NCBI GenBank assembly: GCA_964413265.1
Contig: CAYPRX010000060.1
Span: 12,654 to 76,653, forward strand
Length of the DNA stretch: 64,000 nucleotides
Origin: CAVYGN01 sp964413265
Lineage (GTDB): Bacteria; Spirochaetota; Brevinematia; Brevinematales; JAOACQ01
Reading direction: 5' to 3'
Positions 44,601-52,334 of this stretch are shown here, piece by piece. The position numbers were made by a program, and so were the translations under genes. Position 1 is the first letter of the stretch. Every line of letters starts with the position of its first letter. The notes beneath the pieces are model-generated. The model saw nothing but the letters and a program-made list of their open reading frames with translations, searched no databases and was not told the DNA's origin.

Positions 44601-46223
44601 TCGTATAGGGTCAATGGCAGGATTCGTAACCTGGGCAAAGAGCTGCTTAAAATAATTATAGAAGAGCTGGCTTTTCTTTGAAAGAACGGCATGCGGGGTA
44701 TCGTTCCCCATAGCGCCTACGCTCTCCTGAGCGTTTTCAGCCATAGGTTTAATTATTATTTTAAGGTCTTCAGATGTATATCCAAAAGCCTTCATCATTG
44801 TTAGCGTGTCTAATGCTTGTAACGTTTTGATTTGTTCGGATTTTTTGACTTGCCTGGATTTTTGAAGGGGTTTCATGTTTTTTTTGATCCATTCCCCATA
44901 GGGCTTTTTTTCAGAAAGCTGTTTTTTTATCTTTTCGTCATCTATAATCTTGCCCCCCACAGTATCGATAAAAAGCATCTTTCCCGGGGTAAGTCTGCCG
45001 CTTTCAAGAATATCTTCGGGAGGAATATCCAGAACGCCTACTTCGGAAGCCATAATAATCCGGCCGCTTTTCGTAACTAAATATCGTGCAGGACGGAGGC
45101 CGTTTCTGTCAAGCACAGCCCCAACGTATCTTCCATCAGTAAAAGCAACCGCTGCAGGACCGTCCCATGGTTCCATCATACAGGCATGGTAGAGATAAAA
45201 ATCCCTGATTTTTTTTGAGAGGAATTTATTATATTCCCAGGCTGAGGGTATCATCATCATCATTGAATGTGGAAGGGACCTTCCGGATAATGTGAGAAAT
45301 TCGAACACATTGTCAAGCGATGCCGAATCGCTTCCTCCAGGTGTAATAACCGGTAAAATTTTTTTTATATTTTCACCGAAAAACGGGCTTTCCAGAAGGT
45401 TTTCCATAACCTTCATTGAATTTATATTGCCTTTCAGGGTGTTTATCTCCCCGTTATGAGCAAGGAATCTGAAAGGCTGTGCCAGTTCCCAGGATGGAAA
45501 AGTATTTGTGCTGTATCTGGAATGAACGAGGCATACAGCGCTATAAATATCTGCCTCTTTCAAGTCCGGATAAAACTGTTCGAGCTGAGAAGGCTTCAGA
45601 AGTCCCTTGTAGCAGACTGTCCGGCTCGAAAGGTTTGTTATGTAGAGGGAGCCTTTTCTCTCAAGTTTGGAAGACCTGACGGTATTCTCTATTATTTTCC
45701 TTGCCAGGAATAATTTCCTTTCGAACCATAACTCATCTGAACGTCTCGAACGATCCTGCCTGTTTCCAGCTGTAATAAATGGCTGTTCGATTAACGGTTC
45801 AGTATTCCTTGCATAATCTCCTATATCAGAGTTATCGACAGGTACTTTCCTCCACCCCAGCAGTTTGAGATTATTTTCATTCAGTATCTTTTCAATAATA
45901 TTCTTGCAGACTTTTTTATCTTCCTCATCATTCGGTAAAAATACAATGCCGGTTCCGTATTCTCCCTCTGAAGGCAGTTTGATATCCAGTTTCCCGCATA
46001 CCCGTTCAAAAAAATTATGGGGTATTTGTATTAAAATTCCCGCCCCGTCGCCTGTTTTAGGGTCAGCACCTGTGGCGCCTCTATGGGCAAGCCTATTTAA
46101 AATCTGCAACCCATCTTTAATAATCCCGTTAGATTTAAGACCATTTAAACTGCATACAAAACCGACACCACAAGAATCATGTTCAAATTCAGGAGCATAA
46201 AGACTTTGGCTATTCAAACCCAT
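41676..46223 (-). CDS. gltB: glutamate synthase large subunit
   Basis: The product has 1515 residues from the ATG at 46223, which follows GAGGAA; a GTG eight codons upstream is less well placed. A short propeptide precedes the N-terminal nucleophile cysteine C18 in FEHDSCGVGF, as in other GltB proteins. The domains in order are glutaminase, central, FMN-binding synthase (GAKPGEGGQLPGHKVSINIA, LISGGDGGTGASPWSSI, CHNNCSVGVAT-like Fe-S loop read here as CNLNNCSVGVAT) and the C-terminal beta helix (GGVAYVYDPEG). It converts 2-oxoglutarate and glutamine to two glutamate and assimilates ammonia with glutamine synthetase. Confidence 0.96.
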   Translation of the reverse strand: MGLNSQSLYAPEFEHDSCGVGFVCSLNGLKSNGIIKDGLQILNRLAHRGATGADPKTGDGAGILIQIPHNFFERVCGKLDIKLPSEGEYGTGIVFLPNDEEDKKVCKNIIEKILNENNLKLLGWRKVPVDNSDIGDYARNTEPLIEQPFITAGNRQDRSRRSDELWFERKLFLARKIIENTVRSSKLERKGSLYITNLSSRTVCYKGLLKPSQLEQFYPDLKEADIYSAVCLVHSRYSTNTFPSWELAQPFRFLAHNGEINTLKGNINSMKVMENLLESPFFGENIKKILPVITPGGSDSASLDNVFEFLTLSGRSLPHSMMMMIPSAWEYNKFLSKKIRDFYLYHACMMEPWDGPAAVAFTDGRYVGAVLDRNGLRPARYLVTKSGRIIMASEVGVLDIPPEDILESGRLTPGKMLFIDTVGGKIIDDEKIKKQLSEKKPYGEWIKKNMKPLQKSRQVKKSEQIKTLQALDTLTMMKAFGYTSEDLKIIIKPMAENAQESVGAMGNDTPHAVLSKKSQLFYNYFKQLFAQVTNPAIDPIREEIVMSLESYIGTKHNILIESSINCARFRLKSPVLTNEQVEAFTGLSKEGEKAVRISLLFETKLLSGMITALDNISREILGLIGRGYFYFILSDRKIDNDHAAIPPLLAVGYIQRFLMEAGKRSMASLIIESGEVREVNHFALLLAYGADCINPYMVFEAIRFMVKEKDLRISAAMAVRNYMKAVDKGIKKILSKMGISTLLSYRGACIYEALGLSDEIIEKCFPGTSSRIGGIGFDTVEEEAIARHREAFPLREEFKIPVLKAGGVYQWKRDGEVHLWNPETVSSLQDSVRRGDYEKFREFSRLVNDQSKNPVTLRSLLKIKTGHPIPVNEVESTESIIKRFASGAMSFGSLSKEAHETVALAMNRLGGQSNTGEGGEDPARFLSMPGGDSKRSSIKQVASGRFGVTTNYLVNADEIQIKIAQGAKPGEGGQLPGHKVSINIAKTRYTTPGVTLISPPPHHDIYSIEDLAQLIFDLKNTNPSARISVKLVSEIGVGTVAVGVAKGHADMILISGGDGGTGASPWSSIRNAGMPWELGISETHQTLILNNLRSRVRLQTDGQLRTGRDVAIAAILGADEYGFGTAILVSIGCVMLRHCNLNNCSVGVATQDEQLRKRYTGLPEYIMNYLKFVAMETREIMASIGVRSINELIGRTEFLDVNRDMLNGKTKDIDFSRILYKPEIKGQDALFQTSFQDHGIGQVLDNELIRRVKKALKKSEGVHEDLTIRNSDRAVGAMLSGYVCRIYGETGLPDDTIYFRFKGTAGQSFGAWLAKGITFELEGLANDYVGKGISGGKIIIYPDKRSNYKTEENIIIGNTNFYGAISGEAYIAGIAGERFCIRNSGLNAVVEGVGDHACEYMTGGRVIVLGKTGRNFGAGMSGGVAYVYDPEGSFSDYCNLDMIEIIEISDDDIKAIKKMLYNHVKFTGSLYAKDIFDRIGQTAGSFVKVMPLEYKKLIEASKSAQKMDITEDYDG

Positions 46224-46257
46224 AAGATTCCTCACAAGCACACTCACAGCATTTATT

Positions 46258-46917
46258 TCAGAACTGTTTCAAATATTCTTCAGATTCTACCAGAAGTTGC
46301 CTGACTTCTTCATCCGTAGTCTGTGTAAAATCCTCATACCATTCTCCTACAGATGAAAAATTGTCCGGTGCCATATAACAGACAACCTCATCTGCAGTTT
46401 CTGAGAGCTCATCACAGGTTGACGCTGGTGCGACCGGTACAGCGGCAATAATTTTCTTTGCTCCAAGTTTACGTAGTGCCTTTAAAGCCGATTTCATAGA
46501 AGCGCCTGTGGCCAAGCCATCATCGATAATGATGATCGTTTTGTCCTTAACGATTACTTGATGGGAACCTTTTCTGTAAAGATGCAGTCTTCGATTCAGC
46601 TCCAAGCTTTCGATTTCAGTCACCTTCCTGATTTCCGCTTCGCTGATATTAAGCCAGTTAACTATATCATCATTGAGCACAGTAACACCGCCAAAAGCTA
46701 TTGCCCCTATTGCCAGCTCCGGGTTTCCCGGAGCACCTAATTTACGTACCATGAAAACATCAAGGGGCAATTTTAGTGCTCTGGAGACCTCGAAAGCTAC
46801 AGGAACTCCGCCCCTGGGGAGGGCAAAAACCAAGGTATCGGAAAGAGATTCATATTTTTTCAACATTCCCGCAAGTAAAACCCCGGCTTCTCTCCTGTCA
46901 CGCAGCAATCTGTTCAT
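46258..46917 (-). CDS. phosphoribosyltransferase-family protein
   Basis: The product has 219 residues. The PRPP-binding motif is IIIIDDGLATGASMKSAL. The start LVFALPRGGVPVAFEVSRAL and VRKLGAPGNPELAIGAIA match the stand-alone phosphoribosyltransferase-like proteins (often annotated ComF-like or erythromycin-esterase-linked) rather than a known base-salvage enzyme. The substrate is unknown. It lies between superoxide reductase and gltB in the same direction, with gaps of 24 and 34 bp. Confidence 0.85.
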   Translation of the reverse strand: MNRLLRDRREAGVLLAGMLKKYESLSDTLVFALPRGGVPVAFEVSRALKLPLDVFMVRKLGAPGNPELAIGAIAFGGVTVLNDDIVNWLNISEAEIRKVTEIESLELNRRLHLYRKGSHQVIVKDKTIIIIDDGLATGASMKSALKALRKLGAKKIIAAVPVAPASTCDELSETADEVVCYMAPDNFSSVGEWYEDFTQTTDEEVRQLLVESEEYLKQF

Positions 46918-46941
46918 AAAAATTCCGGAGAATCCCTCTGA

Positions 46942-47334
46942 TTAAAAGACTATATCGACGCTTGATTCCCACAGGCCATGAATGTTGCAATAGCTTTCGG
47001 CAATAAGCTTGCCCGGAGCATCAAGCTTGAGGTTAAATGTGGCAATGGAATTTGAATAAACCGGTCCCTTGTTAGGGCCGTCGACGGACTCACCATGTGC
47101 AGAGAAAACGCTTGAACCGATTTCGTAGATGAATTTTCCTCCATCGGGCATAAAATAAAGCTTGATCCAGGCGATATGGTGTTCCGTTGTATTGGGGTGC
47201 GGTATTTCTTTTCCAACAGTAACACTTACTGTAAAGGAGACGCCGCTTTTAACGCCGGAAGTACCTTCGATTACCGGGACATGTTTTTCCTTTTTAAAAT
47301 CCTCTGTTTTAAAGTAATCACCTAATTTTGCCAT
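46942..47334 (-). CDS. superoxide reductase, class II (neelaredoxin)
   Basis: The product has 130 residues from the ATG at 47334, five bases after GGAGG; the frame extends upstream only through the promoter. The iron ligands are EKHVPVIE (Glu and His), HPNTTEHH (two His) and CNIHGLWES (Cys and His). There is no N-terminal desulforedoxin domain, so this is the one-iron class II enzyme. It reduces superoxide to peroxide without making oxygen, a defence typical of anaerobes. It has a strong promoter and may lead the operon to the phosphoribosyltransferase, gltB and gltD. Confidence 0.93.
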   Translation of the reverse strand: MAKLGDYFKTEDFKKEKHVPVIEGTSGVKSGVSFTVSVTVGKEIPHPNTTEHHIAWIKLYFMPDGGKFIYEIGSSVFSAHGESVDGPNKGPVYSNSIATFNLKLDAPGKLIAESYCNIHGLWESSVDIVF

Positions 47335-47368
47335 ATATACCTCCAAAATAACAAAATGGGTTTCGAGT

Positions 47369-47397
47369 AATATACGAAATATGCACTCATTCGTCAA
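47369..47397 (-). promoter_or_regulatory. promoter of superoxide reductase
   Basis: On the minus strand TTGACG (47392-47397) and TATATT (47369-47374) are separated by 17 bp, 35 bp before the start codon. Confidence 0.7.
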
Positions 47398-47442
47398 ATG
47401 ATAAACCTCTGGAATTATAAAAACCCATTAGTATTCTGCAGG

Positions 47443-48069
47443 TCAGGGTACATAATTCGGCGGCAACTGGGACGACGGTATGTAAATAGCTCTTTTTTCA
47501 AAGGGTTTGATATTATACCCCAGCATTGAATAGCCGTTAAAGAAGTCCGCAGAAGTGATCCCGGAGTAATACTTCATCAGATTGGCTGAATCTGTCTGGA
47601 ACTGATCACCAATGGACTCGATACCCCACCACATAAAAGGTAAAGTATTCACTCTGAATTCGGTTTTAAGGTTTCCAAGATAGAAAATTGTTCCCGGGCT
47701 AACTGTAAAATCCTGATCGACAGGTACGGTATAAGAATCCCAACCGTCAAAATTGAGAATAATCTTGTGAAGTGTGTATTCACCTGAAGCCATAGTTACG
47801 AAAAAGTAACCCTGATCCCCATTAAGAGATATTATGATTTCCTTATCATTCGGTGATTTCGGTACAAGGTCAAATTTTAGATAAGCCTCATTTGCGAAAT
47901 ATGTGGGGCTTCTAACAACATAATCATAAACCCCGTAAATATATCCCTTATTACTGTCCAATTTTCCTCCGCTCAGATCGGAAGGTTTTAAGTTCGTTTC
48001 ATAGATATACGAACATCCCGCAATCATTAACGACAACGGAATTAAAAAGGATAGTATTGAACTTTTCAT
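47443..48069 (-). CDS. putative lipoprotein
   Basis: The product has 208 residues from the ATG at 48069, which follows GAGGAGA. A signal peptide with the lipobox LMIAGC makes Cys18 the likely lipidation site (residues 1-17 hydrophobic). The mature part is rich in Tyr, Asp and Ser and contains beta-type segments (YFFVTMASGEYTLHKIILNF, PGTIFYLGNLKTEF). No family is recognised. It has a strong promoter and stands alone. Confidence 0.75.
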   Translation of the reverse strand: MKSSILSFLIPLSLMIAGCSYIYETNLKPSDLSGGKLDSNKGYIYGVYDYVVRSPTYFANEAYLKFDLVPKSPNDKEIIISLNGDQGYFFVTMASGEYTLHKIILNFDGWDSYTVPVDQDFTVSPGTIFYLGNLKTEFRVNTLPFMWWGIESIGDQFQTDSANLMKYYSGITSADFFNGYSMLGYNIKPFEKRAIYIPSSQLPPNYVP

Positions 48070-48091
48070 ATATTTCTCCTCTACAATTAAG

Positions 48092-48120
48092 ATTATAATA
48101 TTATGAGTCCCCTTCGTCAA
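48092..48120 (-). promoter_or_regulatory. promoter of the 47443 lipoprotein
   Basis: On the minus strand TTGACG (48115-48120) and TATAAT (48092-48097) are separated by 17 bp, 23 bp before the start codon. Confidence 0.75.
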
Positions 48121-48152
48121 TAGAAGATGCATATAGATATACAATATCATTC

Positions 48153-48181
48153 TTGACACTCTCTAAAATTACCTGTAAACT
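48153..48181 (+). promoter_or_regulatory. promoter of the 48321 glycosyltransferase
   Basis: A perfect TTGACA (48153-48158) and TAAACT (48176-48181) are separated by 17 bp. The leader to the start codon would be about 130 nt and contains the 22-codon ORF at 48256. Confidence 0.55.
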
Positions 48182-48255
48182 TTATTGATAAAAATCAGTC
48201 CGCCAGAAGGTAAGGACCGCGTGAAAGTATTGTGCAGCTCCTTAAGGTGAGCCAT

Positions 48256-48324
48256 ATGCATGATGTACTTGAACTTTTTTCCCATAAGCAAGGGCAATCG
48301 TCAAAACTTGAAATAAGTATATGA
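48256..48324 (+). CDS. 22-residue upstream ORF, overlapping the next start
   Basis: The ATG at 48256 follows AAGGTGAG by about six bases, and the frame encodes MHDVLELFSHKQGQSSKLEI plus two residues. Its TGA stop overlaps the glycosyltransferase ATG (ATGA). The main gene has no ribosome site of its own, so its translation may depend on this small ORF. It is probably a leader peptide rather than a functional protein. Confidence 0.45.
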   Translation: MHDVLELFSHKQGQSSKLEISI

Positions 48325-49457
48325 AAGAAAAAAAAAGGATTTTATTTACAGTGCTTGAAGCAGGTGCAGGCCATAAAATGCCGGCATTAGCAATCAGGGA
48401 CGCAATAGAATCGCTTTACCCGGGCCGGTTTAACATGGATGTTGTCGATTTCTTTAAAGAATCAGGAGCGCTTACAGATGACTTTCTCATGAAGCGAGTT
48501 TGGGATTTCGCTCTGGCCCACCCCATAGCGGCTAGAATGGTGTACGCCCTTATCGAATTTTTTCATTTCAGTCCAAGGTTTTATATAAAAATATTGCTTG
48601 TAGAAGCATGGAAAAAGGGGTTATGCTACATAAAAGAATACAATCCCGACATGATCATATCAACTCAATTTTACTGCCTGCCGGCTTCCAGTATGTCGAG
48701 GGATTTCCTAAAACTTCCGATCAAGGTGATCGGATATGTTACGGACCCTTTCTGTGGTTATTCGCTTTGGGCCGACAGGGGTGCCGATTATATCCTTGTT
48801 TCATCGGAAAAAGCAAGGCAGATGATAATCAGGCGCAAGGTAAGCCCTGAAAGGGTAAAAATATTTCCCTTTCCAGTTAATCAGAAATTCTTCAGCCGGG
48901 CCAGGACGGGAGAACAGATTATAAGGCGGTATTCTTTAAATCCTGACTATAAGACGGTCCTGGCGACAGCTGGCGGACAGGGCATAAGCAATATCGGGAT
49001 ATTCGTCAAAAAAATATACAAGAAAGGACTGCCGCTGAATGTTATTGCTGTCTGCGGTAAGAATGAGAAACTCAGACTCGAGCTGGAAGCTCTTAAATCG
49101 GGGACATCTTCTATCACAAACCTTATACCGATCGGATACGCAGATAATATGAATGAACTCCTCTCTGTCTCAGATCTCAATATTGCAAAAGCAGGTGCTT
49201 CTACTACATTCGAGGCTTTATTCATGGATAACCCAATCATCTTTACTCATTATGCCGCTCCGCCGGAAAAGCCCAATATTGATTACTGTATTGAGAATAA
49301 GGTTGGATGGTATACACCTGGTGAAAAATCTTTCTTTAAGGTACTCAACATGATTCTAAATAAAGGCATTCTTGAAGAGTATAAAAATAATCTAAAAAAA
49401 TTGAAACTTCATTCCGGAAGTGAAGAGATAGCAAAATTTATCGTTTCACAGCTTTGA
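48321..49457 (+). CDS. MGDG synthase/UgtP-like glycosyltransferase
   Basis: The product has 378 residues. The start FTVLEAGAGHKMPALAIRDAI is the diagnostic N-terminal loop of monogalactosyl- and processive diacylglycerol glycosyltransferases (GT28). VIGYVTDPFCGYSLWADRGAD and VLATAGGQGISNI follow, and the donor site is SDLNIAKAGASTTFEAL. It should add a sugar to diacylglycerol to make membrane glycolipid. Sugar type and the number of residues added cannot be read. Its start codon is coupled to a short upstream ORF. Confidence 0.9.
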   Translation: MKEKKRILFTVLEAGAGHKMPALAIRDAIESLYPGRFNMDVVDFFKESGALTDDFLMKRVWDFALAHPIAARMVYALIEFFHFSPRFYIKILLVEAWKKGLCYIKEYNPDMIISTQFYCLPASSMSRDFLKLPIKVIGYVTDPFCGYSLWADRGADYILVSSEKARQMIIRRKVSPERVKIFPFPVNQKFFSRARTGEQIIRRYSLNPDYKTVLATAGGQGISNIGIFVKKIYKKGLPLNVIAVCGKNEKLRLELEALKSGTSSITNLIPIGYADNMNELLSVSDLNIAKAGASTTFEALFMDNPIIFTHYAAPPEKPNIDYCIENKVGWYTPGEKSFFKVLNMILNKGILEEYKNNLKKLKLHSGSEEIAKFIVSQL

Positions 49458-49467
49458 AAGATATATC

Positions 49468-50268
49468 TTATACCACTTCCTTGATCCTGCTTATAAGAAC
49501 CGATTCTCCGGTTTCCTTGTCGATATCAATAACTATACCCTGGACTTCGATTTTTCCCTTGTCCTCTGGTGAAAACCTGACAGGCAAATGCTGTATAACC
49601 TTCCTGTAGGATTCCTCGATTTTCATACCAATTACAGAATCAATAGAACCGCACATCCCTATATCTGTAATATATGCTGTTTTTTTTGGAAGGATCCTTT
49701 CATCAGCCGTCTGAATGTGGGTATGAGTGCCCCAAACCGCGCTTATCCTTCCATCGAAATACCAGCCGAAAGCCTGTTTTTCACTTGTAGCGTCGGCATG
49801 AAAGTCAATTAAAATGATTGTCACCCCATCTTTTCTGAGTCTCTCAATCTCAATGTCCACCCTTTGAAAAGGGCAGTCAATGGCATCCATGAAAATTCTG
49901 CCCATAGCGTTGATGACTGCAGTTTTTAAACCATTTACCTCATAAATGAAAGTACCATGGCCTGGAGTGTTAGGCGGGTAATTTATAGGGCGAAGAAGAT
50001 TGGGAGTACTGTCTATAAATTCGAATACTTCTTTTTTCTGCCAGACATGATTTCCCGTCGTAATAACATCAACGCCGGTATCAAGGAGCTGTTTAGCCGC
50101 CTGTCGGGTTATACCAAAACCATGTGCAGCATTCTCACCGTTAACAACAACAATATCAGGTGACATATTGATCTTCATCCTGCCAATCACGCTTGCTAAA
50201 GCCTTCCTTCCAATGTCCCCTATAACATCACCGAAGGCAAGCACCCTGAAAATATTCTCGGATTTCAT
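49468..50268 (-). CDS. ymdB: YmdB-family metallophosphoesterase
   Basis: The product has 266 residues and matches TIGR00282. Metal-binding motifs are GDVIGDIGR, VVNGENAAHG, TTGNHVWQ, DFHADATSEK and GTHTHIQTAD. The Bacillus member hydrolyses 2',3'-cyclic nucleotides and influences biofilm and motility decisions. It is last in a minus-strand series after two partner-switch proteins, separated from them by about 80 bp, so the coupling is uncertain. Confidence 0.92.
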   Translation of the reverse strand: MKSENIFRVLAFGDVIGDIGRKALASVIGRMKINMSPDIVVVNGENAAHGFGITRQAAKQLLDTGVDVITTGNHVWQKKEVFEFIDSTPNLLRPINYPPNTPGHGTFIYEVNGLKTAVINAMGRIFMDAIDCPFQRVDIEIERLRKDGVTIILIDFHADATSEKQAFGWYFDGRISAVWGTHTHIQTADERILPKKTAYITDIGMCGSIDSVIGMKIEESYRKVIQHLPVRFSPEDKGKIEVQGIVIDIDKETGESVLISRIKEVV

Positions 50269-50347
50269 AATCGATCACCAGCCGATAAAACTACCCGCTC
50301 AATAAAACGGGCATTCAGATTAAATTATTCCCTATAAAAAAGCAAGA

Positions 50348-50791
50348 TTAATCCGACTGCCGCAGGTATTTGACAAGCTTTACTGTATTTCCCTGACCTT
50401 CCCTGTATTCATGTGTAATTCTATCCATAAAATTTTTCATTGTAAAGATCCCCAGACCATGGGTTTTCTTTTCAGAAAGATGTTCCTCAACATCCACAGA
50501 AGGGAACCTGTTCGGGTCAAAGGGCTTCCCTCTGTCGCTTACAGATATGGATATTCCATTTTCTACCTCTTCAAGTTCGATTTCAAGGTCCCTTTTACCC
50601 GGGGGTATCTCAGGGTCATAGGAATAAGAATATTTTATGATATTTGTACAGAGTTCGTCGACGGCCATTTCTATTTCAGAGGCAGCAATCTCATCAAAAC
50701 CGATTTTGACTGCATACTCGCTGACAAAGGAACGGATCTTTCCGAGGTTAGATAGTTCACCCTGGATCTTTAGTATTAATTTACCCGCCAT
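50348..50791 (-). CDS. anti-sigma factor kinase, RsbW-like
   Basis: The product has 147 residues with an intact HATPase fold. The N box is AVDELCTNIIKYSY (E46, N50), the G1 box SVSDRGKPFDP and the G2 box THGLGIFTMK. It would phosphorylate a STAS antagonist and sequester a sigma factor or other target. It begins 9 bp after the adjacent STAS gene ends, which is its expected partner. No sigma factor is nearby. Confidence 0.9.
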   Translation of the reverse strand: MAGKLILKIQGELSNLGKIRSFVSEYAVKIGFDEIAASEIEMAVDELCTNIIKYSYSYDPEIPPGKRDLEIELEEVENGISISVSDRGKPFDPNRFPSVDVEEHLSEKKTHGLGIFTMKNFMDRITHEYREGQGNTVKLVKYLRQSD

Positions 50792-50799
50792 GCTTCGTT

Positions 50800-51141
50800 T
50801 TATTTCAGCATAGTTAAGGCCTTAGCAACTGAATCAGCAATGGTCAGAACCTTTGTAAAGCCCATTGTTTCGAAGACATGCCTTATTTTATCGGACATCC
50901 CTGAAATTACAATGTTGCCTCCCGCTGATTTCGCATCATTAAATGAAGCAATGAGAACGCCAAGACCCGCTGTGGCGATATAATCGACCTTTTCCATGTC
51001 AATAATGATCTTACTGGATTTTCCCAGAATGCTCTTAATCTGCTTGTCAAACTGGGGGGTCGTATGAGCATCGAGCGAGCCTTTTATGCTCAGTATCCCG
51101 ACGGCCCCTTCTTTTCTAAAATTGAATTCTGCGTCTGCCAT
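50800..51141 (-). CDS. STAS-domain protein with Thr at phosphosite
   Basis: The product has 113 residues forming a single STAS domain. The phosphorylation loop reads DYIATAGLGVL: the usual DS(S/A)G becomes ATAG, with T57 replacing the phosphorylated serine and Ala replacing the preceding Asp. Phosphorylation on Thr is possible but the loop is unusual. It lies between an outer-membrane protein gene and the RsbW-like kinase gene in the same direction. Confidence 0.88.
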   Translation of the reverse strand: MADAEFNFRKEGAVGILSIKGSLDAHTTPQFDKQIKSILGKSSKIIIDMEKVDYIATAGLGVLIASFNDAKSAGGNIVISGMSDKIRHVFETMGFTKVLTIADSVAKALTMLK

Positions 51142-51161
51142 AACAGCTCTCCTTTCAAAAT

Positions 51162-52334
51162 TTATAAAATAATATCGATTTCAAGTTCATAATTCTGCTG
51201 TGGTTCACTTCCAGGGAGCTCCCCGAGCTCTTCAGTAAAATAAGCGGCGTTTATCGTAATTAAAGGAAAAACCAGACCAAATCCGGCTGTTGGATAACCC
51301 TCGTAAAAGCCTGCCCTGAGTTTCAGGAAAGAAAAAACGCCAAGCTCAGCACCTAATCTCACCTTTAAAAAAAAATCCTGGGTAAAATTCAGGATATCAT
51401 CAAGGTCGAAATAAAAAGTCACGTCTCCAAGCAGATATTTCGGAAGAACCGATTTAACAGTATAGCTTGACCCGACATCAAGCTCCGGAGCCCAGTACGT
51501 AGGGACAAGGTTGGTAGGACTTATTATCTGTTGGCCGTTTGCCGCGTATTCCCTCCATGAGAATTGCGTGCCGAACCAATCCCTCATAACCAGGCCCAGT
51601 GCGAGGTCTTCGCTTTTCAGCATCAGACCCGCGTCCGAACCAATTGCCTGTCCCCATAAAAATCCATTTTGAAAAACTGCGATGCTGATCGCAGTATCGT
51701 AGGCCTCGAGCAGGCTCATCCTCGGATTCGAATATTCAAGGCGATTTATATATTTAACATTTACCCCTGCATAAACTTCCGAGAATTTTCCAAGAAATAC
51801 TGGAACAGGTATCTTGAATCCAAAACCTGCAAGGCATACGAAATCGGCGTAACTGTCATAATTAAAATACGGAAACCCGGCCTCCTGCATAGTCTGAAGC
51901 GTTGTCTGAAAATCATTATAGAAAAGAACGCCGATACCCTGCCAGAGAAATCCAAGAGCGATGGGTCCTTCAACACCGAGCTCGGCATTTGCGTTAATCA
52001 ATTCCTGCCACTGAGTTGGACTGAGGGCTGAGAAATTCATCCCGTTCTGCGAGAGAGCGTTAAAGATACTGTAGTAATTATATAGATCATAGTTGGCTGA
52101 TATTCCAGCCCTTAATACTGATACAAGGAGGTCGTTATAAAGGGCGAATGCGGCGGGATTCATAAAGAGCATGCCGAACTTGTCGTAACTCGTCAGTCCC
52201 GCACCGCCGGTCGCGATTATATCGACAGGGGGAGGAGGTTTCACTTCAGTCGAACCATCGCAGTATAAATACCCGGCTGAAAGCGAGGTTAAGACAAGCA
52301 ATAGAGGCATGATTCTCAATAACGCCCTCCTCAT
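51162..52334 (-). CDS. predicted outer-membrane beta-barrel protein
   Basis: The product has 390 residues. A signal peptide ends near LYCDG. The mature chain alternates aromatic and polar residues in short strands and contains the NPAAF motif after GMLFM, which is seen in PorV/FadL-like barrels of spirochaetes and related bacteria. The C-terminus ends in a hydrophobic beta pattern (YELEIDIIL). Ligand unknown. The start overlaps the stop of the TPR lipoprotein gene by one base (TGATG), so the pair is coupled and probably works together in the envelope. Confidence 0.6.
   Translation of the reverse strand: MRRALLRIMPLLLVLTSLSAGYLYCDGSTEVKPPPPVDIIATGGAGLTSYDKFGMLFMNPAAFALYNDLLVSVLRAGISANYDLYNYYSIFNALSQNGMNFSALSPTQWQELINANAELGVEGPIALGFLWQGIGVLFYNDFQTTLQTMQEAGFPYFNYDSYADFVCLAGFGFKIPVPVFLGKFSEVYAGVNVKYINRLEYSNPRMSLLEAYDTAISIAVFQNGFLWGQAIGSDAGLMLKSEDLALGLVMRDWFGTQFSWREYAANGQQIISPTNLVPTYWAPELDVGSSYTVKSVLPKYLLGDVTFYFDLDDILNFTQDFFLKVRLGAELGVFSFLKLRAGFYEGYPTAGFGLVFPLITINAAYFTEELGELPGSEPQQNYELEIDIIL

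Noticed and set aside
41781..46200. Several plus-strand frames opposite gltB
   Set aside because: They lie opposite a full-length glutamate synthase and encode no known protein motifs.
47335..47397. Longer superoxide reductase starting near 47397
   Set aside because: This region contains the promoter, and the ATG at 47334 has GGAGG five bases before it and begins the conserved family sequence.
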